The notes under the pieces: model-generated | What the model was told of the DNA's origin: nothing | Database searches by the model: none | Seen by the model: only the letters and a program-made list of their open reading frames with translations | In this document: positions 17,866 to 27,435 of the stretch, one piece after another | Numbering within the stretch: the first letter of the stretch is position 1 | How the letters are laid out: each line of letters begins with the position of its first letter | Assembly: GCF_002813295.1 (NCBI RefSeq) | Contig: NZ_PHUE01000001.1 | Coordinates: 2,480,001 to 2,544,000, forward strand | Direction of reading: 5' to 3' | From: Flavobacterium sp. 5 | Lineage (GTDB): Bacteria; Bacteroidota; Bacteroidia; Flavobacteriales; Flavobacteriaceae | Length of the DNA stretch: 64,000 bases | Made by a program: the position numbers and the translations under genes

Positions 17866-20310
17866 TTATTCTCTATAAAAAACGCGTTTCACTCTTTGCG
17901 AAATACTAGTAAGGATTTCATAAGGAATCGTTTTCAGTTGCTCTGCCATATAAGTTACGGTTGGGCTTTCGCCAAAAATAATTACAGCATCGCCTTCTCT
18001 GCAATCAATTTCTGTAACATCGACCATTAGCATATCCATACAAACGCTTCCGAGAATGCTGGCTTTTTTATTCTTTATGGTTACAAATCCCACGCCATTC
18101 CCCCAACTTCGGGCAATACCATCGGCGTAACCAATAGGAATAGTTGCAATTTTTGATTCTCTACCCGCAATAAATCGTCTGCCGTAACCAACGCTTTCAT
18201 CTTTTTGAATCGTTCTGATTTGTGATATAATCGATTTTAAAGTACCTACATTTTCAAGATATTTTTGTTCCTCCGGATCATTGGAAACTCCATAAAGGCC
18301 AATACCTAAGCGAACCATATCGTATTGTGCCTGTGGAAAATTACTAATTCCCGAAGTGTTCAAAATATGACGAATAGGGGTAATTTGCAATTCGTTCATT
18401 AATTGCGAAGATAATTTCTCGAATAAGGCAATTTGATACTGAACAAAATCTTTGTGATTCAAATCATCACTTGTGGCCAAATGAGACAAAATACTTTTTA
18501 CTTTAACCGCTTGATTCCCTTTTAAAGTAGTTATCAAATCATCAATTGTGTTCGCTTCAAATCCCAATCGATGCATTCCGGTATCTAATTTTATATGTAT
18601 CGGAAAGTCTTTTAATTTCTTTTGCTCGGCAATTTTCAAAAAGGCATTTAGTCCTTTTATACTATAAATTTCGGGTTCAAGCTGATGCTGAATTATAGCC
18701 GAAAAGCTGGTGCTTTCGGGATTCAAAACCATAATTGGTAAATTGATTCCTGCTGTTTTTAGCGATATTCCTTCATCGGCGAAAGCCACACCCAAATAAT
18801 CTACTTTGTGATGTTCTAATAATTTTGCAACTTCAAATCCTCCGCTTCCATAACCAAATGCTTTTACCATCGCCATCATTTTCGTGCTGGGTTTCAGTTT
18901 TGATTTAAAGAAATTGAAATTATGACTTATCGCATTGAGATTAATCTCCAACATCGTTTCATGTGTTTTCTCTGCCAATGCCGACACGATTTCTTCAAAT
19001 TGAAAAGACCTTGCTCCTTTAACTAAAATGGTTTCATTTTCAAAAGACAAGGATTCTAGTTGCTCTAAAAATTCATTAGTATCTTTATAGAAAAAGGCGT
19101 TAGGAAGCTTTGTTTTCAAAGTTGAAATCGTTTCTCCAATTCCGATAAAACGACTGATTTTATTAGAAATAATTAACTCAGCTACTTTAGAATATAATGC
19201 TTCATTGGACAATCCACTTTGAAAAATATCCGATAGAATCACCGTTTTTTTCTGATGTTGTTTTTGATTTTCTAAGAAATCCAAAGCGATTTTCAATGAC
19301 TGAAAATCGGAACTATAACTATCATCAATCAGACTGCAATTATTGATTCCGTTTTTTACTTTCAAACGCATTTCAATTGGATACAATAATTCGATTCGGT
19401 TTTGAATCGTTTTGGCATCGTATTCCAAATACAGTAAAACCGAAAGACATGAAATCACATTTTCTAATGAAGCATCATCTACAAAAGGAATTTGCAAAGT
19501 CGAAACGGTTCGGTTATAGGTATATTCAATAGTTGTATGTTCGTGAGTATGTTCTTTTTTGGATACAAAAACAGTGGCTGTTTCGTCTGTAAAAGACCAA
19601 GAAAAAGGGTTAGTTTCAGGGAGAATAGATTGCTCTACACTATTATTTTTTTGATAAATGACTACTTCCGAATGTTGAAAAAGTAACATTTTTTCTTTAA
19701 TTTTTGACTCTAAATTTTCAAATCCTTCATCATGCGCCGAACCGATACTGGTTAGAATTCCAATGGTTGGATGAATGATTTTTTCTAATTTCTCCATTTC
19801 AGAAGTTGTCGAAATTCCAGCTTCGAAAATACCAAGATTATGTTGTTCATTGATGGCAAGCACCGACAACGGAACCCCAACTTGAGAATTGTAACTTTTT
19901 GGACTTCGGATAATGTTAAAATCAGGACTCAAAAGAAAATTGAGCCATTCTTTTACGATGGTTTTACCGTTGCTTCCAGTCAATCCGATAATTGGAAAGG
20001 TGAAAAGACTGCGGTAATGGGAAGCAATTTGCTGTAAAGCTGTTAAAGTATTTTCTACAATTAAAAAATTAGCTTTACCTTGAAGATTTTCGGGAATATA
20101 AGCAACTACAAAATTCCTAACACCTTTTTCAATTAAATCCTGGATGTATAAATGCGCATCATTATTAACTCCGATTAACGCAAAAAAAATGGTTTTATCG
20201 TTGTTTTGTAATGAGCGACTGTCGATAGAAATGGTTTCAATTATTGCGTTACTGTCTCCAAGTCTTTTGGCTTGGAGGATTTTTTCGATTTTTGGGATAG
20301 ATAAAGTCAA
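17866..20310 (-). CDS. murF-alr: Fused D-Ala-D-Ala-adding ligase (MurF) and alanine racemase
   Basis: This 814-residue fusion makes D-alanine and attaches D-Ala-D-Ala to the UDP-MurNAc tripeptide in the cytoplasm. MurF is at about 1-445, with the ATP loop GSNGKT (112-117). Alanine racemase is at about 455-814, with the PLP lysine in MAMVKAFGYGSG, then SVGYGRRF with the expected catalytic Tyr and TIPIGYADG. The fusion is usual in Bacteroidota. The start is TTG at 20310: there is no in-frame ATG upstream before a stop, and the first internal Met is far inside. A dispersed repeat lies between its end and mscL. Confidence 0.95.
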   Translation of the reverse strand: MTLSIPKIEKILQAKRLGDSNAIIETISIDSRSLQNNDKTIFFALIGVNNDAHLYIQDLIEKGVRNFVVAYIPENLQGKANFLIVENTLTALQQIASHYRSLFTFPIIGLTGSNGKTIVKEWLNFLLSPDFNIIRSPKSYNSQVGVPLSVLAINEQHNLGIFEAGISTTSEMEKLEKIIHPTIGILTSIGSAHDEGFENLESKIKEKMLLFQHSEVVIYQKNNSVEQSILPETNPFSWSFTDETATVFVSKKEHTHEHTTIEYTYNRTVSTLQIPFVDDASLENVISCLSVLLYLEYDAKTIQNRIELLYPIEMRLKVKNGINNCSLIDDSYSSDFQSLKIALDFLENQKQHQKKTVILSDIFQSGLSNEALYSKVAELIISNKISRFIGIGETISTLKTKLPNAFFYKDTNEFLEQLESLSFENETILVKGARSFQFEEIVSALAEKTHETMLEINLNAISHNFNFFKSKLKPSTKMMAMVKAFGYGSGGFEVAKLLEHHKVDYLGVAFADEGISLKTAGINLPIMVLNPESTSFSAIIQHQLEPEIYSIKGLNAFLKIAEQKKLKDFPIHIKLDTGMHRLGFEANTIDDLITTLKGNQAVKVKSILSHLATSDDLNHKDFVQYQIALFEKLSSQLMNELQITPIRHILNTSGISNFPQAQYDMVRLGIGLYGVSNDPEEQKYLENVGTLKSIISQIRTIQKDESVGYGRRFIAGRESKIATIPIGYADGIARSWGNGVGFVTIKNKKASILGSVCMDMLMVDVTEIDCREGDAVIIFGESPTVTYMAEQLKTIPYEILTSISQRVKRVFYRE

Positions 20311-20506
20311 GGGTTTAACTTTTTGGTATTGAAATTAAAAATGAGTGGTTGTCATTATTTGAATATAGTGTTTTTATAATAAAAAAGCAATAACCCATTA
20401 TGACTTAATTTGTATGTATAAAAGTATAAAATAAATGCTTTGTAGAAATAAATATTCTTGTTAATTATTTATTCCCCTTTTAATGTTCATTTTGGATAAG
20501 TATGAA

Positions 20507-20887
20507 TTAATTGGTGATTAATTTAAATTTCACTGGTTGAAAAAATAGTTGCGAATCTTTCTCAAAATAAATTCCGTTTTCCTTTTCCTCTAATTTTACT
20601 TGGTAGTTATGAATCATAGTGGTTTGTGCAATCACATTTACTTGGTAAGTAGTACCAATTTTGTTTTCTTTTGTAATATTTTGAACAATACCATTTATCA
20701 CAATCGATTTTGGAATAATAGCAGTGTTGTTCAGCTCAAAACTAACTACATACCCTTTTTCACTATTTCTGTTATAACTTTTATAGGTTTGGTTCTTAAT
20801 GTCTAATAGTTGTCTAGAACATGAAAAAAGAAAGAAGCATCCTAAAGAAAGCAGTAAAAAGATGGTTTTTGATGTACTATTTTTCAT
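20507..20887 (-). CDS. Small lipoprotein of unknown function
   Basis: I do not recognise this 126-residue protein. It has a lipoprotein signal peptide with lipobox FLFSC (Cys near residue 23), so it should be anchored in the membrane after processing. The remainder has alternating strand-like stretches (YVVSFELNN, SIVINGIVQNI, YQVNVIAQTT), suggesting a small beta fold. It is divergent from the S41 lipoprotein next door, with 53 nt between the start codons, so the promoters must overlap. Confidence 0.7.
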   Translation of the reverse strand: MKNSTSKTIFLLLSLGCFFLFSCSRQLLDIKNQTYKSYNRNSEKGYVVSFELNNTAIIPKSIVINGIVQNITKENKIGTTYQVNVIAQTTMIHNYQVKLEEKENGIYFEKDSQLFFQPVKFKLITN

Positions 20888-20940
20888 AATTTTAGAGTTT
20901 TAAAGTTTACAAATTTAATTTAAAATAATATTGAATAATA

Positions 20941-22443
20941 ATGAAATTAAAATATGTCATTTTAACGTTGCTTGTAGGGTTGGTTTTTACTTCTTGCAGC
21001 AAGGATTCTGATTCTAATGAGACCAAAACTACTACACCAGACGAGATTAACAATTTTGTATGGAAAGCAATGAATTCTTGGTATTATTGGCAGCCCAATG
21101 TTGCCGATTTGTCTGATAACAAAATAGCTTCTACCACGACCTATGCTAATTTTATTAACGGAAAAACCCCCGATGCTCTTTTTTATTCGCTCCTATATCA
21201 AAGAGGAACTGTTGACCGATTTTCTTGGATTGAAAACAGTAATGAGGTCGTGTATGCTTCCAAAATTGCCGAAGTCGAAAAAAGTGGCGGTTTTAGTTAT
21301 GGAATTTACCCTAAAGACGCTTCAAATATTAATATGGTAGCCTTGATTAATTATATTGTGCCAGGTTCACCTGCAGCTTTGGCGGGATTGAAAAGAGGTG
21401 ATGTTATTACAAAATTAAATGGTAGTCCCCTTACTTCAAGCAATTATGATCAATTAAACAATACACAACTAACACTTACTTTGGCAGCAAGCGTGCAATT
21501 TATAAGCACTGGTTTGGTAACCACAGATAAAGCAGGAACAGTAACTGTAACCAAAACCGAAATTGATGAAAACCCAGTTGCTTATTACGAAAAGAAAGTA
21601 TATGATAGCAAAAACATTGGTTATTTGGTTTATAATGGTTTCAAGTCAGATTACAATGACGAACTGAATGCGGCTTTTGCCAAAATGAAAACGGACGGAA
21701 TTAACGAATTGGTTTTAGATTTAAGATACAACGGAGGCGGATCATTAGAAACTGCAGTTGCTTTGGCACAAATGATTAACGGAAGTTTTACCAATAAACC
21801 TTATATTTATTTAGACTTCAATAACAAACACAATAGCGAAGATGGCTTTGAAAACCTTTCCGATAAAGTAAATATTTTCAACTTGGTTGACAACGAACCC
21901 ACTTTACAGAGGAACGAAAGTATCAACAGCCTTGCTTTGACAAAAATATATGTCTTGGTAAGTTTTCAAACGGCTTCTGCCAGTGAACTCACTATTCAAT
22001 GTTTAAAAAAATACATTAACGTGACCACAATAGGCGAAGAAACAGTAGGTAAATTTGTAGGATCTAATACGCTATATGATTCCCCTGCTTATAATTACGC
22101 TTCATATGCTCATAGAAGCACTAAACACAAATGGCAATTGCAACCTATTACTTTTTCATATTATAATAAAGACAAAGACGTAAATCCAACAAAAATTACG
22201 CCTGATTACGAAGTTAATCCTTATCTTGTTTTCTTAAATCTGGTTGAGTTTGGAAACGTAAATGACCCATGTTTGAAGAAGGCTCTCGAACTAATTACTG
22301 GGCAAACTATGCGAACTACAGGGAAAAATACCGACACCTCATTATCTTTTAGAATCGACAATCTTGCTGCATTCAATCCTACTAACACTGCCAAAGGATT
22401 GTATATCGAGGATTTCAAAAGTTTAAAAAATAAGAATCAGTAA
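20941..22443 (+). CDS. S41-family (carboxyl-terminal processing) peptidase lipoprotein
   Basis: This is a 500-residue exported peptidase. Its lipobox is FTSC at about 16-19, so it is membrane-anchored. A helical N-terminal domain is followed by a PDZ domain (about 130-165, VPGSPAALAGLKRGDVITKLNG). The S41 catalytic core follows: LDLRYNGGGSLE, a nucleophile Ser in QTASASELT and the general base Lys in GEETVGK. These are the residues expected for tail-specific peptidases. It ends before a long hairpin terminator. Confidence 0.92.
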   Translation: MKLKYVILTLLVGLVFTSCSKDSDSNETKTTTPDEINNFVWKAMNSWYYWQPNVADLSDNKIASTTTYANFINGKTPDALFYSLLYQRGTVDRFSWIENSNEVVYASKIAEVEKSGGFSYGIYPKDASNINMVALINYIVPGSPAALAGLKRGDVITKLNGSPLTSSNYDQLNNTQLTLTLAASVQFISTGLVTTDKAGTVTVTKTEIDENPVAYYEKKVYDSKNIGYLVYNGFKSDYNDELNAAFAKMKTDGINELVLDLRYNGGGSLETAVALAQMINGSFTNKPYIYLDFNNKHNSEDGFENLSDKVNIFNLVDNEPTLQRNESINSLALTKIYVLVSFQTASASELTIQCLKKYINVTTIGEETVGKFVGSNTLYDSPAYNYASYAHRSTKHKWQLQPITFSYYNKDKDVNPTKITPDYEVNPYLVFLNLVEFGNVNDPCLKKALELITGQTMRTTGKNTDTSLSFRIDNLAAFNPTNTAKGLYIEDFKSLKNKNQ

Positions 22444-22520
22444 CTGCCTAAATTGGATTGTTAAAAATTACAGACAGCAAGGATTTACTAATTTCTATTT
22501 AAAAAAAAAGTCTAAAAAAA

Positions 22521-22567
22521 TAAAAGAAACCCTTTCAAAAATTTAAATTCTGAAAGGGTTTCTTTTA
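22521..22567 (+). terminator. Terminator after the S41 peptidase
   Basis: Arms TAAAAGAAACCCTTTCA (22521-22537) and TGAAAGGGTTTCTTTTA (22551-22567) form a 17-bp stem followed by TTTTTTA. The convergent tdk gene ends about 155 nt further on. Confidence 0.85.
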
Positions 22568-22721
22568 TTTTTTAGAAAATTTTCTAGACGAACTACAATT
22601 TCTTCATTCTGAATAGAAAGCAACTCTTAAACAAATGATATTTCTCTAGTTTGTAAATCTATTGCAGTTAATTTTATATTTTATTGAAACTAAAAAATAG
22701 TATTAATTGCTTCCAGACAAA

Positions 22722-23312
22722 CTATTTCTCTTCCTCTTTCCTCATAGCATGATAATAAGCAGCTCGACTCAAAGGTTCATATTCTTCAGTTTCACCAAGC
22801 ATTACGAGTTTATCATTATCGGTTTTTCTAAAGCTGTAATGCGCCAAATTTCCTGTTCGCGTACAAACAGCATGCACTTTGGTAACATACTCGGCGGTAG
22901 CCATTAGAGCTGGCATAGGACCAAAAGGGTTTCCTTTGAAATCCATATCCAAACCAGCAACAATAACGCGAATTCCCTGATTAGCAAGATCATTACAAAC
23001 CGTAACAATTTCGTCATCAAAAAACTGTGCTTCATCAATCCCAACTACATCACAGCCCTGTGCTAAAATAGCAATGTTGGCTGCAGCGGGAACTGGTGTA
23101 GAACGAATTTCATTACTGTCGTGAGAAACTACCATTTCATCATGATAACGAGTATCAATAGCGGGTTTAAAAATCTCTACTTTTTGTTTGGCAAATTGAG
23201 CTCGTTTCAATCTACGAATAAGTTCTTCGGTCTTTCCCGAAAACATGGATCCGCAAATTACTTCAATCCATCCAAACTGCTCTTTATGATTTACTGTGTT
23301 TTCGAGAAACAT
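22722..23312 (-). CDS. tdk: Thymidine kinase (type II)
   Basis: This enzyme phosphorylates thymidine for salvage to dTMP. The 196-residue protein has the P-loop GSMFSGKT (21-28), the DEAQFF Walker B motif and the [15 protein letters not shown] lasso. The zinc ribbon of the Escherichia coli type is degraded: the usual CxxC after VHAV is reduced to CTRTG, and the second ligand pair is absent. From memory this is common in thymidine kinases of this phylum. It is a lone gene, convergent with the S41 peptidase. Confidence 0.94.
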   Translation of the reverse strand: MFLENTVNHKEQFGWIEVICGSMFSGKTEELIRRLKRAQFAKQKVEIFKPAIDTRYHDEMVVSHDSNEIRSTPVPAAANIAILAQGCDVVGIDEAQFFDDEIVTVCNDLANQGIRVIVAGLDMDFKGNPFGPMPALMATAEYVTKVHAVCTRTGNLAHYSFRKTDNDKLVMLGETEEYEPLSRAAYYHAMRKEEEK

Positions 23313-23550
23313 TTTGTATTTTTCTACCTTAAAAAATGAATAGTTTTTATTACTTTGTAACGGGTAATAAATCGAATGGGTAAACTTCTATTTTACCTCG
23401 TTTCAAAAGTAGATAATTTTTATCAATTCGAAAATTTGAGAGGTCTTATTTCAATAATAAAAATTGAAATAGAAGTTTAATCCTCCTTAATCATTGCCGC
23501 CAAATAATAATTTTATTTAAAGCCACATATTCATTATAATTTCAAAAGTC
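23313..23550. other. Divergent spacer, tdk / acidic protein
   Basis: AT-rich region that must hold two divergent promoters. I see no gene or strong hairpin in it. Confidence 0.3.
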
Positions 23551-24543
23551 ATGCAAAAGAAACTGGAAGCCGATTTAATCAGCATTGCTCATAGAATTTT
23601 ACAACTTAAGAATAAATCTGACATCAATCAGCTTTATTTGGAAACACAAAAACTCTATGAAAAACTAGCTGTTTTACGATTTGTTGAAGAGCATTTTGGA
23701 GAGCCAAAACCGACTATTGGTCAGGCAGAAGTTGTAGAGAAAATGAAAGAGTTTTTTGAAAACATGGCAGTGCCTGAATTTCAGAAACCTGTTGCAATCA
23801 GTGAAACAATTATAGAAGACAGTCCGATAACAGAAGAAATAATTGAAGATACAGTTTTAGATTCTATCGAAATTGAAGAAGTAAAAGAAGATGTCATAGA
23901 CATTGAAGCAGAAGAAATTTCATCTCCTGAAATTACTGCCGATCCAATTGCTACTGTGGAAGAACCCGAAGTTATTGTTGCTGAAGTTATCGAAAACCCA
24001 ACGCCAATTGAAGAGCCAATCGTTTCTGAAAAAATAGCATTTGAACCAATTGTTGATGCTATAGAACCAATACAACCTGAAATTCCTAAGAAAAAAGAAG
24101 CAGTTCAAATTTCATTTGATGATCTTCTTGGTGGTAATTATTCCGATCCTCAGTTTGTAAAAGTATCTCCATCTGATAAAAAACAGGAATTGGAACCAGT
24201 TAAAAATGAATCTTCTTTTGAATTCGAACAAGAGCCTATTCCGACTGCTCCTCAAACCACTTTTGAAAAAGAGGAACCAAAATCCATTACTCTGAATGAC
24301 AAATTGGTAAAAGAAATTACTATTGGTTTAAATGACCGAATTGCATTTGTTAAACATTTATTTGGCGGAAGCAATGAGGATTACAATCGTGTTCTTAACC
24401 AATTGATAACTTTTGACACTTTTATAGAAACTAAAAGTTTTATCGATGAAATGGTAAAACCAGATTATAATAATTGGGAAGGAAAGGAAGATTATGAAAA
24501 CCGTTTTATGGAAATCATAGAGAAAAAATTCTTGTCGTTTTAA
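23551..24543 (+). CDS. Acidic low-complexity protein with conserved C-terminal segment
   Basis: I do not recognise the family of this 330-residue protein. Residues 1-75 are helical (QKKLEADLISIAHRILQLKN). Residues 80-240 are a Glu/Pro/Val/Ile-rich, probably disordered linker. Residues 245-330 form a compact, conserved-looking helical end (NDRIAFVKHLFGGSNEDYNRV, then a Trp-Glu-Gly-Lys segment). There is no signal peptide. It precedes rsmI by 51 nt on the same strand, so they may share a transcript. A scaffold-like role is only a guess. Confidence 0.75.
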   Translation: MQKKLEADLISIAHRILQLKNKSDINQLYLETQKLYEKLAVLRFVEEHFGEPKPTIGQAEVVEKMKEFFENMAVPEFQKPVAISETIIEDSPITEEIIEDTVLDSIEIEEVKEDVIDIEAEEISSPEITADPIATVEEPEVIVAEVIENPTPIEEPIVSEKIAFEPIVDAIEPIQPEIPKKKEAVQISFDDLLGGNYSDPQFVKVSPSDKKQELEPVKNESSFEFEQEPIPTAPQTTFEKEEPKSITLNDKLVKEITIGLNDRIAFVKHLFGGSNEDYNRVLNQLITFDTFIETKSFIDEMVKPDYNNWEGKEDYENRFMEIIEKKFLSF

Positions 24544-24594
24544 GAATTAAATCATTTATTATATTTTATCAAATACTATCTTTAAGTAAGAAAA

Positions 24595-25311
24595 ATGTCA
24601 AAATTATATATCGTCCCTACTCCAATTGGCAATCTCGAAGACATGACTTTTCGAGCCATTAGGATTCTTAAAGAAGTAGATTTAATTCTTGCTGAAGATA
24701 CCAGAACGAGTGGAAAATTACTCAAGCATTTTGAGATTGGCACACATATGTACAGCCATCACATGCATAATGAGCACAAAACAACCGAGAATTTAATCTC
24801 AAGATTAAAAGCTGGAGAAACCATCGCTTTAATTTCGGATGCAGGTACGCCAGCGATTTCAGATCCTGGTTTTTTATTAACCCGCGCTTGTATCGAAAAC
24901 GGAATTGCCGTAGAATGTTTGCCAGGAGCAACAGCTTTTGTTCCCGCTCTTGTCAATAGTGGATTACCCAATGATAAATTTGTTTTTGAAGGTTTTCTGC
25001 CAGAAAAAAAAGGAAGGCAAACAAGATATCTGGAATTAGCAGAAGAAACCCGTACAATGATTTTGTATGTTTCACCTCATAAATTACTCAAAACATTAGC
25101 TGAATTTATAACCTATTTTGGCGAAGAACGAGTTATTTGTGTGTGTAGAGAATTATCAAAACTGCATGAAGAAAATGTTAGAGGCACTACTCGTGAAGTC
25201 TTAACTCACTTTGAAAAAATAGCACCACGTGGTGAAATTGTTGTGGTCGTATCTGGAAAACCAATTGTAAAAGAAGCTAAGAAAAATAAATTCCAAAAAG
25301 AAGAAGAATAA
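24595..25311 (+). CDS. rsmI: 16S rRNA (cytidine 1402-2'-O)-methyltransferase
   Basis: This enzyme methylates the ribose of C1402 in the decoding centre of 16S rRNA using S-adenosylmethionine. The 238-residue protein begins KLYIVPTPIGNLEDMTFRAI, the family signature. It continues with LAEDTR, SDAGTPAISDPG (about 80-91) and the LPGATAFVPAL loop of the tetrapyrrole methylase fold. The C-terminus is Lys-rich. It sits 11 nt before the HopJ-family gene. Confidence 0.95.
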   Translation: MSKLYIVPTPIGNLEDMTFRAIRILKEVDLILAEDTRTSGKLLKHFEIGTHMYSHHMHNEHKTTENLISRLKAGETIALISDAGTPAISDPGFLLTRACIENGIAVECLPGATAFVPALVNSGLPNDKFVFEGFLPEKKGRQTRYLELAEETRTMILYVSPHKLLKTLAEFITYFGEERVICVCRELSKLHEENVRGTTREVLTHFEKIAPRGEIVVVVSGKPIVKEAKKNKFQKEEE

Positions 25312-25322
25312 ATACATATATC

Positions 25323-25667
25323 ATGACCATTACTGAATTTTTAGACAAACTAAAACAAACACCAAACACAATAACATTTCCAGAAACAATCGCAGTGATT
25401 GAGGAAAATTACGATTTTACTCCAACGACTTTCGATAATGGAACTCAACATAATGAAGCAGGACAAAACTCAGGTTCTTGCAAATTATTTGCTTTTGCAC
25501 AATTGCACAATTTATCTCAAGCTGAAACATTGGCTTGTTTTGGAGCTTATTATTTTGAAGAAGTTTTGGGAGATCCAGAAGGAACAAACCACCAAAATAT
25601 CCGTAATTTTATAAAATTAGGTTGGGATGGAATTCAATTTGAAGGAGTTGCATTAAGTCGTAAGTAA
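25323..25667 (+). CDS. HopJ-family protein
   Basis: This 114-residue cytoplasmic protein matches the HopJ family by its pattern: FPETIAVIEENYDFTPTTFDNG, then NEAGQNSGSCKLFAFAQL and FGAYYFEEVLGDPEGTNHQNIRNF. The family was named after a Pseudomonas type III effector, but homologues are widespread in free-living bacteria without type III secretion. None is visible here, so the effector label should not be taken literally. Biochemical function is unknown. It is co-directional with rsmI, 11 nt downstream. Confidence 0.85.
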   Translation: MTITEFLDKLKQTPNTITFPETIAVIEENYDFTPTTFDNGTQHNEAGQNSGSCKLFAFAQLHNLSQAETLACFGAYYFEEVLGDPEGTNHQNIRNFIKLGWDGIQFEGVALSRK

Positions 25668-25736
25668 TTAATACCTTATATATTCTCAACAAAACTACGA
25701 TTCTTTTATAGTAAGAATCGGTTAAATCTACACAAA

Positions 25737-27425
25737 ATGCGCTGGACACTTAAGCCAAAACCCGCTGAAGAAAAAATAAAACATTTAGCCCAAGCTTTGA
25801 ATGTAGAAGAATTTGTTGCAACACTATTGATACAAAGAGGCATTGAAACTTTCGAACAGGCCAAACATTTTTTCCGCCCTACTTTAGACGATTTACATGA
25901 TCCTTTCTTAATGAAGGATATGGACAAAGCTGTAGAGCGTATTGAATCAGCTATTGAAAAAGGTGAAAACATTCTCGTTTTTGGTGATTATGATGTTGAT
26001 GGAACTACGGCAGTATCTCTTGTTTCATCGTATCTAAAGAGTTTTTATCCCAATGTTGCTACTTATATCCCTGATCGGTACGCTGAAGGTTATGGGATTT
26101 CCTATGCAGGAATTGATTTTGCCGATGACAATGAATTTTCGTTAATAATTGCATTGGATTGTGGCATAAAATCCATTGATCATGTCGCTTACGCAAAAGC
26201 ACGAAACATTGATTTTATCATCTGTGATCACCACAGACCTGGTGCTTCTTTACCTGATGCCGTTGCTGTTCTCGATCCAAAGCGGGAAGATTGCCAGTAT
26301 CCCTATGACGAATTGTGTGGTTGTGGTGTAGGTTTCAAACTCATTCAGGCGCTTGGAAGTAACAGAGATCAAACTATTGAAGATCTAGTTTCATACCTTG
26401 ACTTGGTTGCTACAGCGATAGCAGCTGATATTGTACCAATGACTGGTGAGAACAGAGTTTTGGCTTATTTCGGATTACAGGTTATAAATGTAGAACCAAG
26501 ACCTGGAATCAAGGCATTAATACATCAGCTGAAAAAGAAAACACTCGACATTACTGATGTTGTATTTATAATTGCCCCTAGAATCAATGCTGCCGGACGT
26601 ATTAAACACGGGAATCATGCTGTAGAATTATTATCCGAATTTAATTTTGAACAAGCACAACAATTTGCTTCCGAAATTGAACAATACAATTCTGATCGAA
26701 AAGATTTAGACAAACTCATTACCAAAGAAGCACTTCAACAAATAAACCAAAATCAAGAAGAAAAAAACTTCACTACTGTGGTTTTTCAAGAAGATTGGCA
26801 CAAAGGAGTTATTGGAATTGTAGCGTCCCGATTGATAGAAACATATTATCGTCCCACTTTAGTTTTTACTAAAAGCGGTGATAAATATGCAGCTTCAGCA
26901 CGATCTGTAAAAGGATTTGATGTGTACAATGCTCTCGAAGCCTGCTCAGAACATTTGGAACAATTTGGAGGACACATGTATGCTGCTGGAATGACTTTGG
27001 CAGCAGAGAATTATCATAATTTTAAAAATGCATTTGAAAAAATTGTTCAGGAAACTATTCATCCAGATCATTTAACGCCTGAAATAGCCATCGATGCTGA
27101 AATTAATTTTGAAGATATCAGCCCAAAACTAATTCGAATTCTAAAACAATTTGAACCTTTTGGGCCATTAAATATGACTCCAGTTTTTTTAACCAAAAAA
27201 ATTAAAGACACAGGTTATGCCAAAACTTTAGGTTCTGAAGATGAGCATTTAAAGTTATTTGTAAAGCAAAATAATCCGGAAGGCTTTACGGCTATTGGCT
27301 TTGGGCTAGGAAACAAAAAAGAATTTACAACCAATCAAAAAGAATTTGAAGCCATATATTGCATCGATGAAAACGAATGGAATGATAAAGTGAGCATTCA
27401 ATTACGATTAAAAGATATTAAATAA
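25737..27425 (+). CDS. recJ: Single-stranded-DNA-specific exonuclease
   Basis: This is a 5'-3' single-strand exonuclease of recombination and mismatch repair. The 562-residue protein has the DHH-family motifs FGDYDVDGTTA (motif I), DCGIKS, ICDHHRPG (motif III) and an APRINAAGR segment. The DHHA1 part follows, with GVIGIVASRLIE, SARS and EQFGGHMYAAGMTL. A C-terminal OB-like region ends the protein. Length is normal. The MFS gene starts 10 nt after it. Confidence 0.95.
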   Translation: MRWTLKPKPAEEKIKHLAQALNVEEFVATLLIQRGIETFEQAKHFFRPTLDDLHDPFLMKDMDKAVERIESAIEKGENILVFGDYDVDGTTAVSLVSSYLKSFYPNVATYIPDRYAEGYGISYAGIDFADDNEFSLIIALDCGIKSIDHVAYAKARNIDFIICDHHRPGASLPDAVAVLDPKREDCQYPYDELCGCGVGFKLIQALGSNRDQTIEDLVSYLDLVATAIAADIVPMTGENRVLAYFGLQVINVEPRPGIKALIHQLKKKTLDITDVVFIIAPRINAAGRIKHGNHAVELLSEFNFEQAQQFASEIEQYNSDRKDLDKLITKEALQQINQNQEEKNFTTVVFQEDWHKGVIGIVASRLIETYYRPTLVFTKSGDKYAASARSVKGFDVYNALEACSEHLEQFGGHMYAAGMTLAAENYHNFKNAFEKIVQETIHPDHLTPEIAIDAEINFEDISPKLIRILKQFEPFGPLNMTPVFLTKKIKDTGYAKTLGSEDEHLKLFVKQNNPEGFTAIGFGLGNKKEFTTNQKEFEAIYCIDENEWNDKVSIQLRLKDIK

Positions 27426-27435
27426 TTTAGAATTT

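Noticed and set aside
25323..25667. Type III secretion effector
   Set aside because: The HopJ name comes from one homologue; there is no secretion locus here and the gene sits among housekeeping genes.
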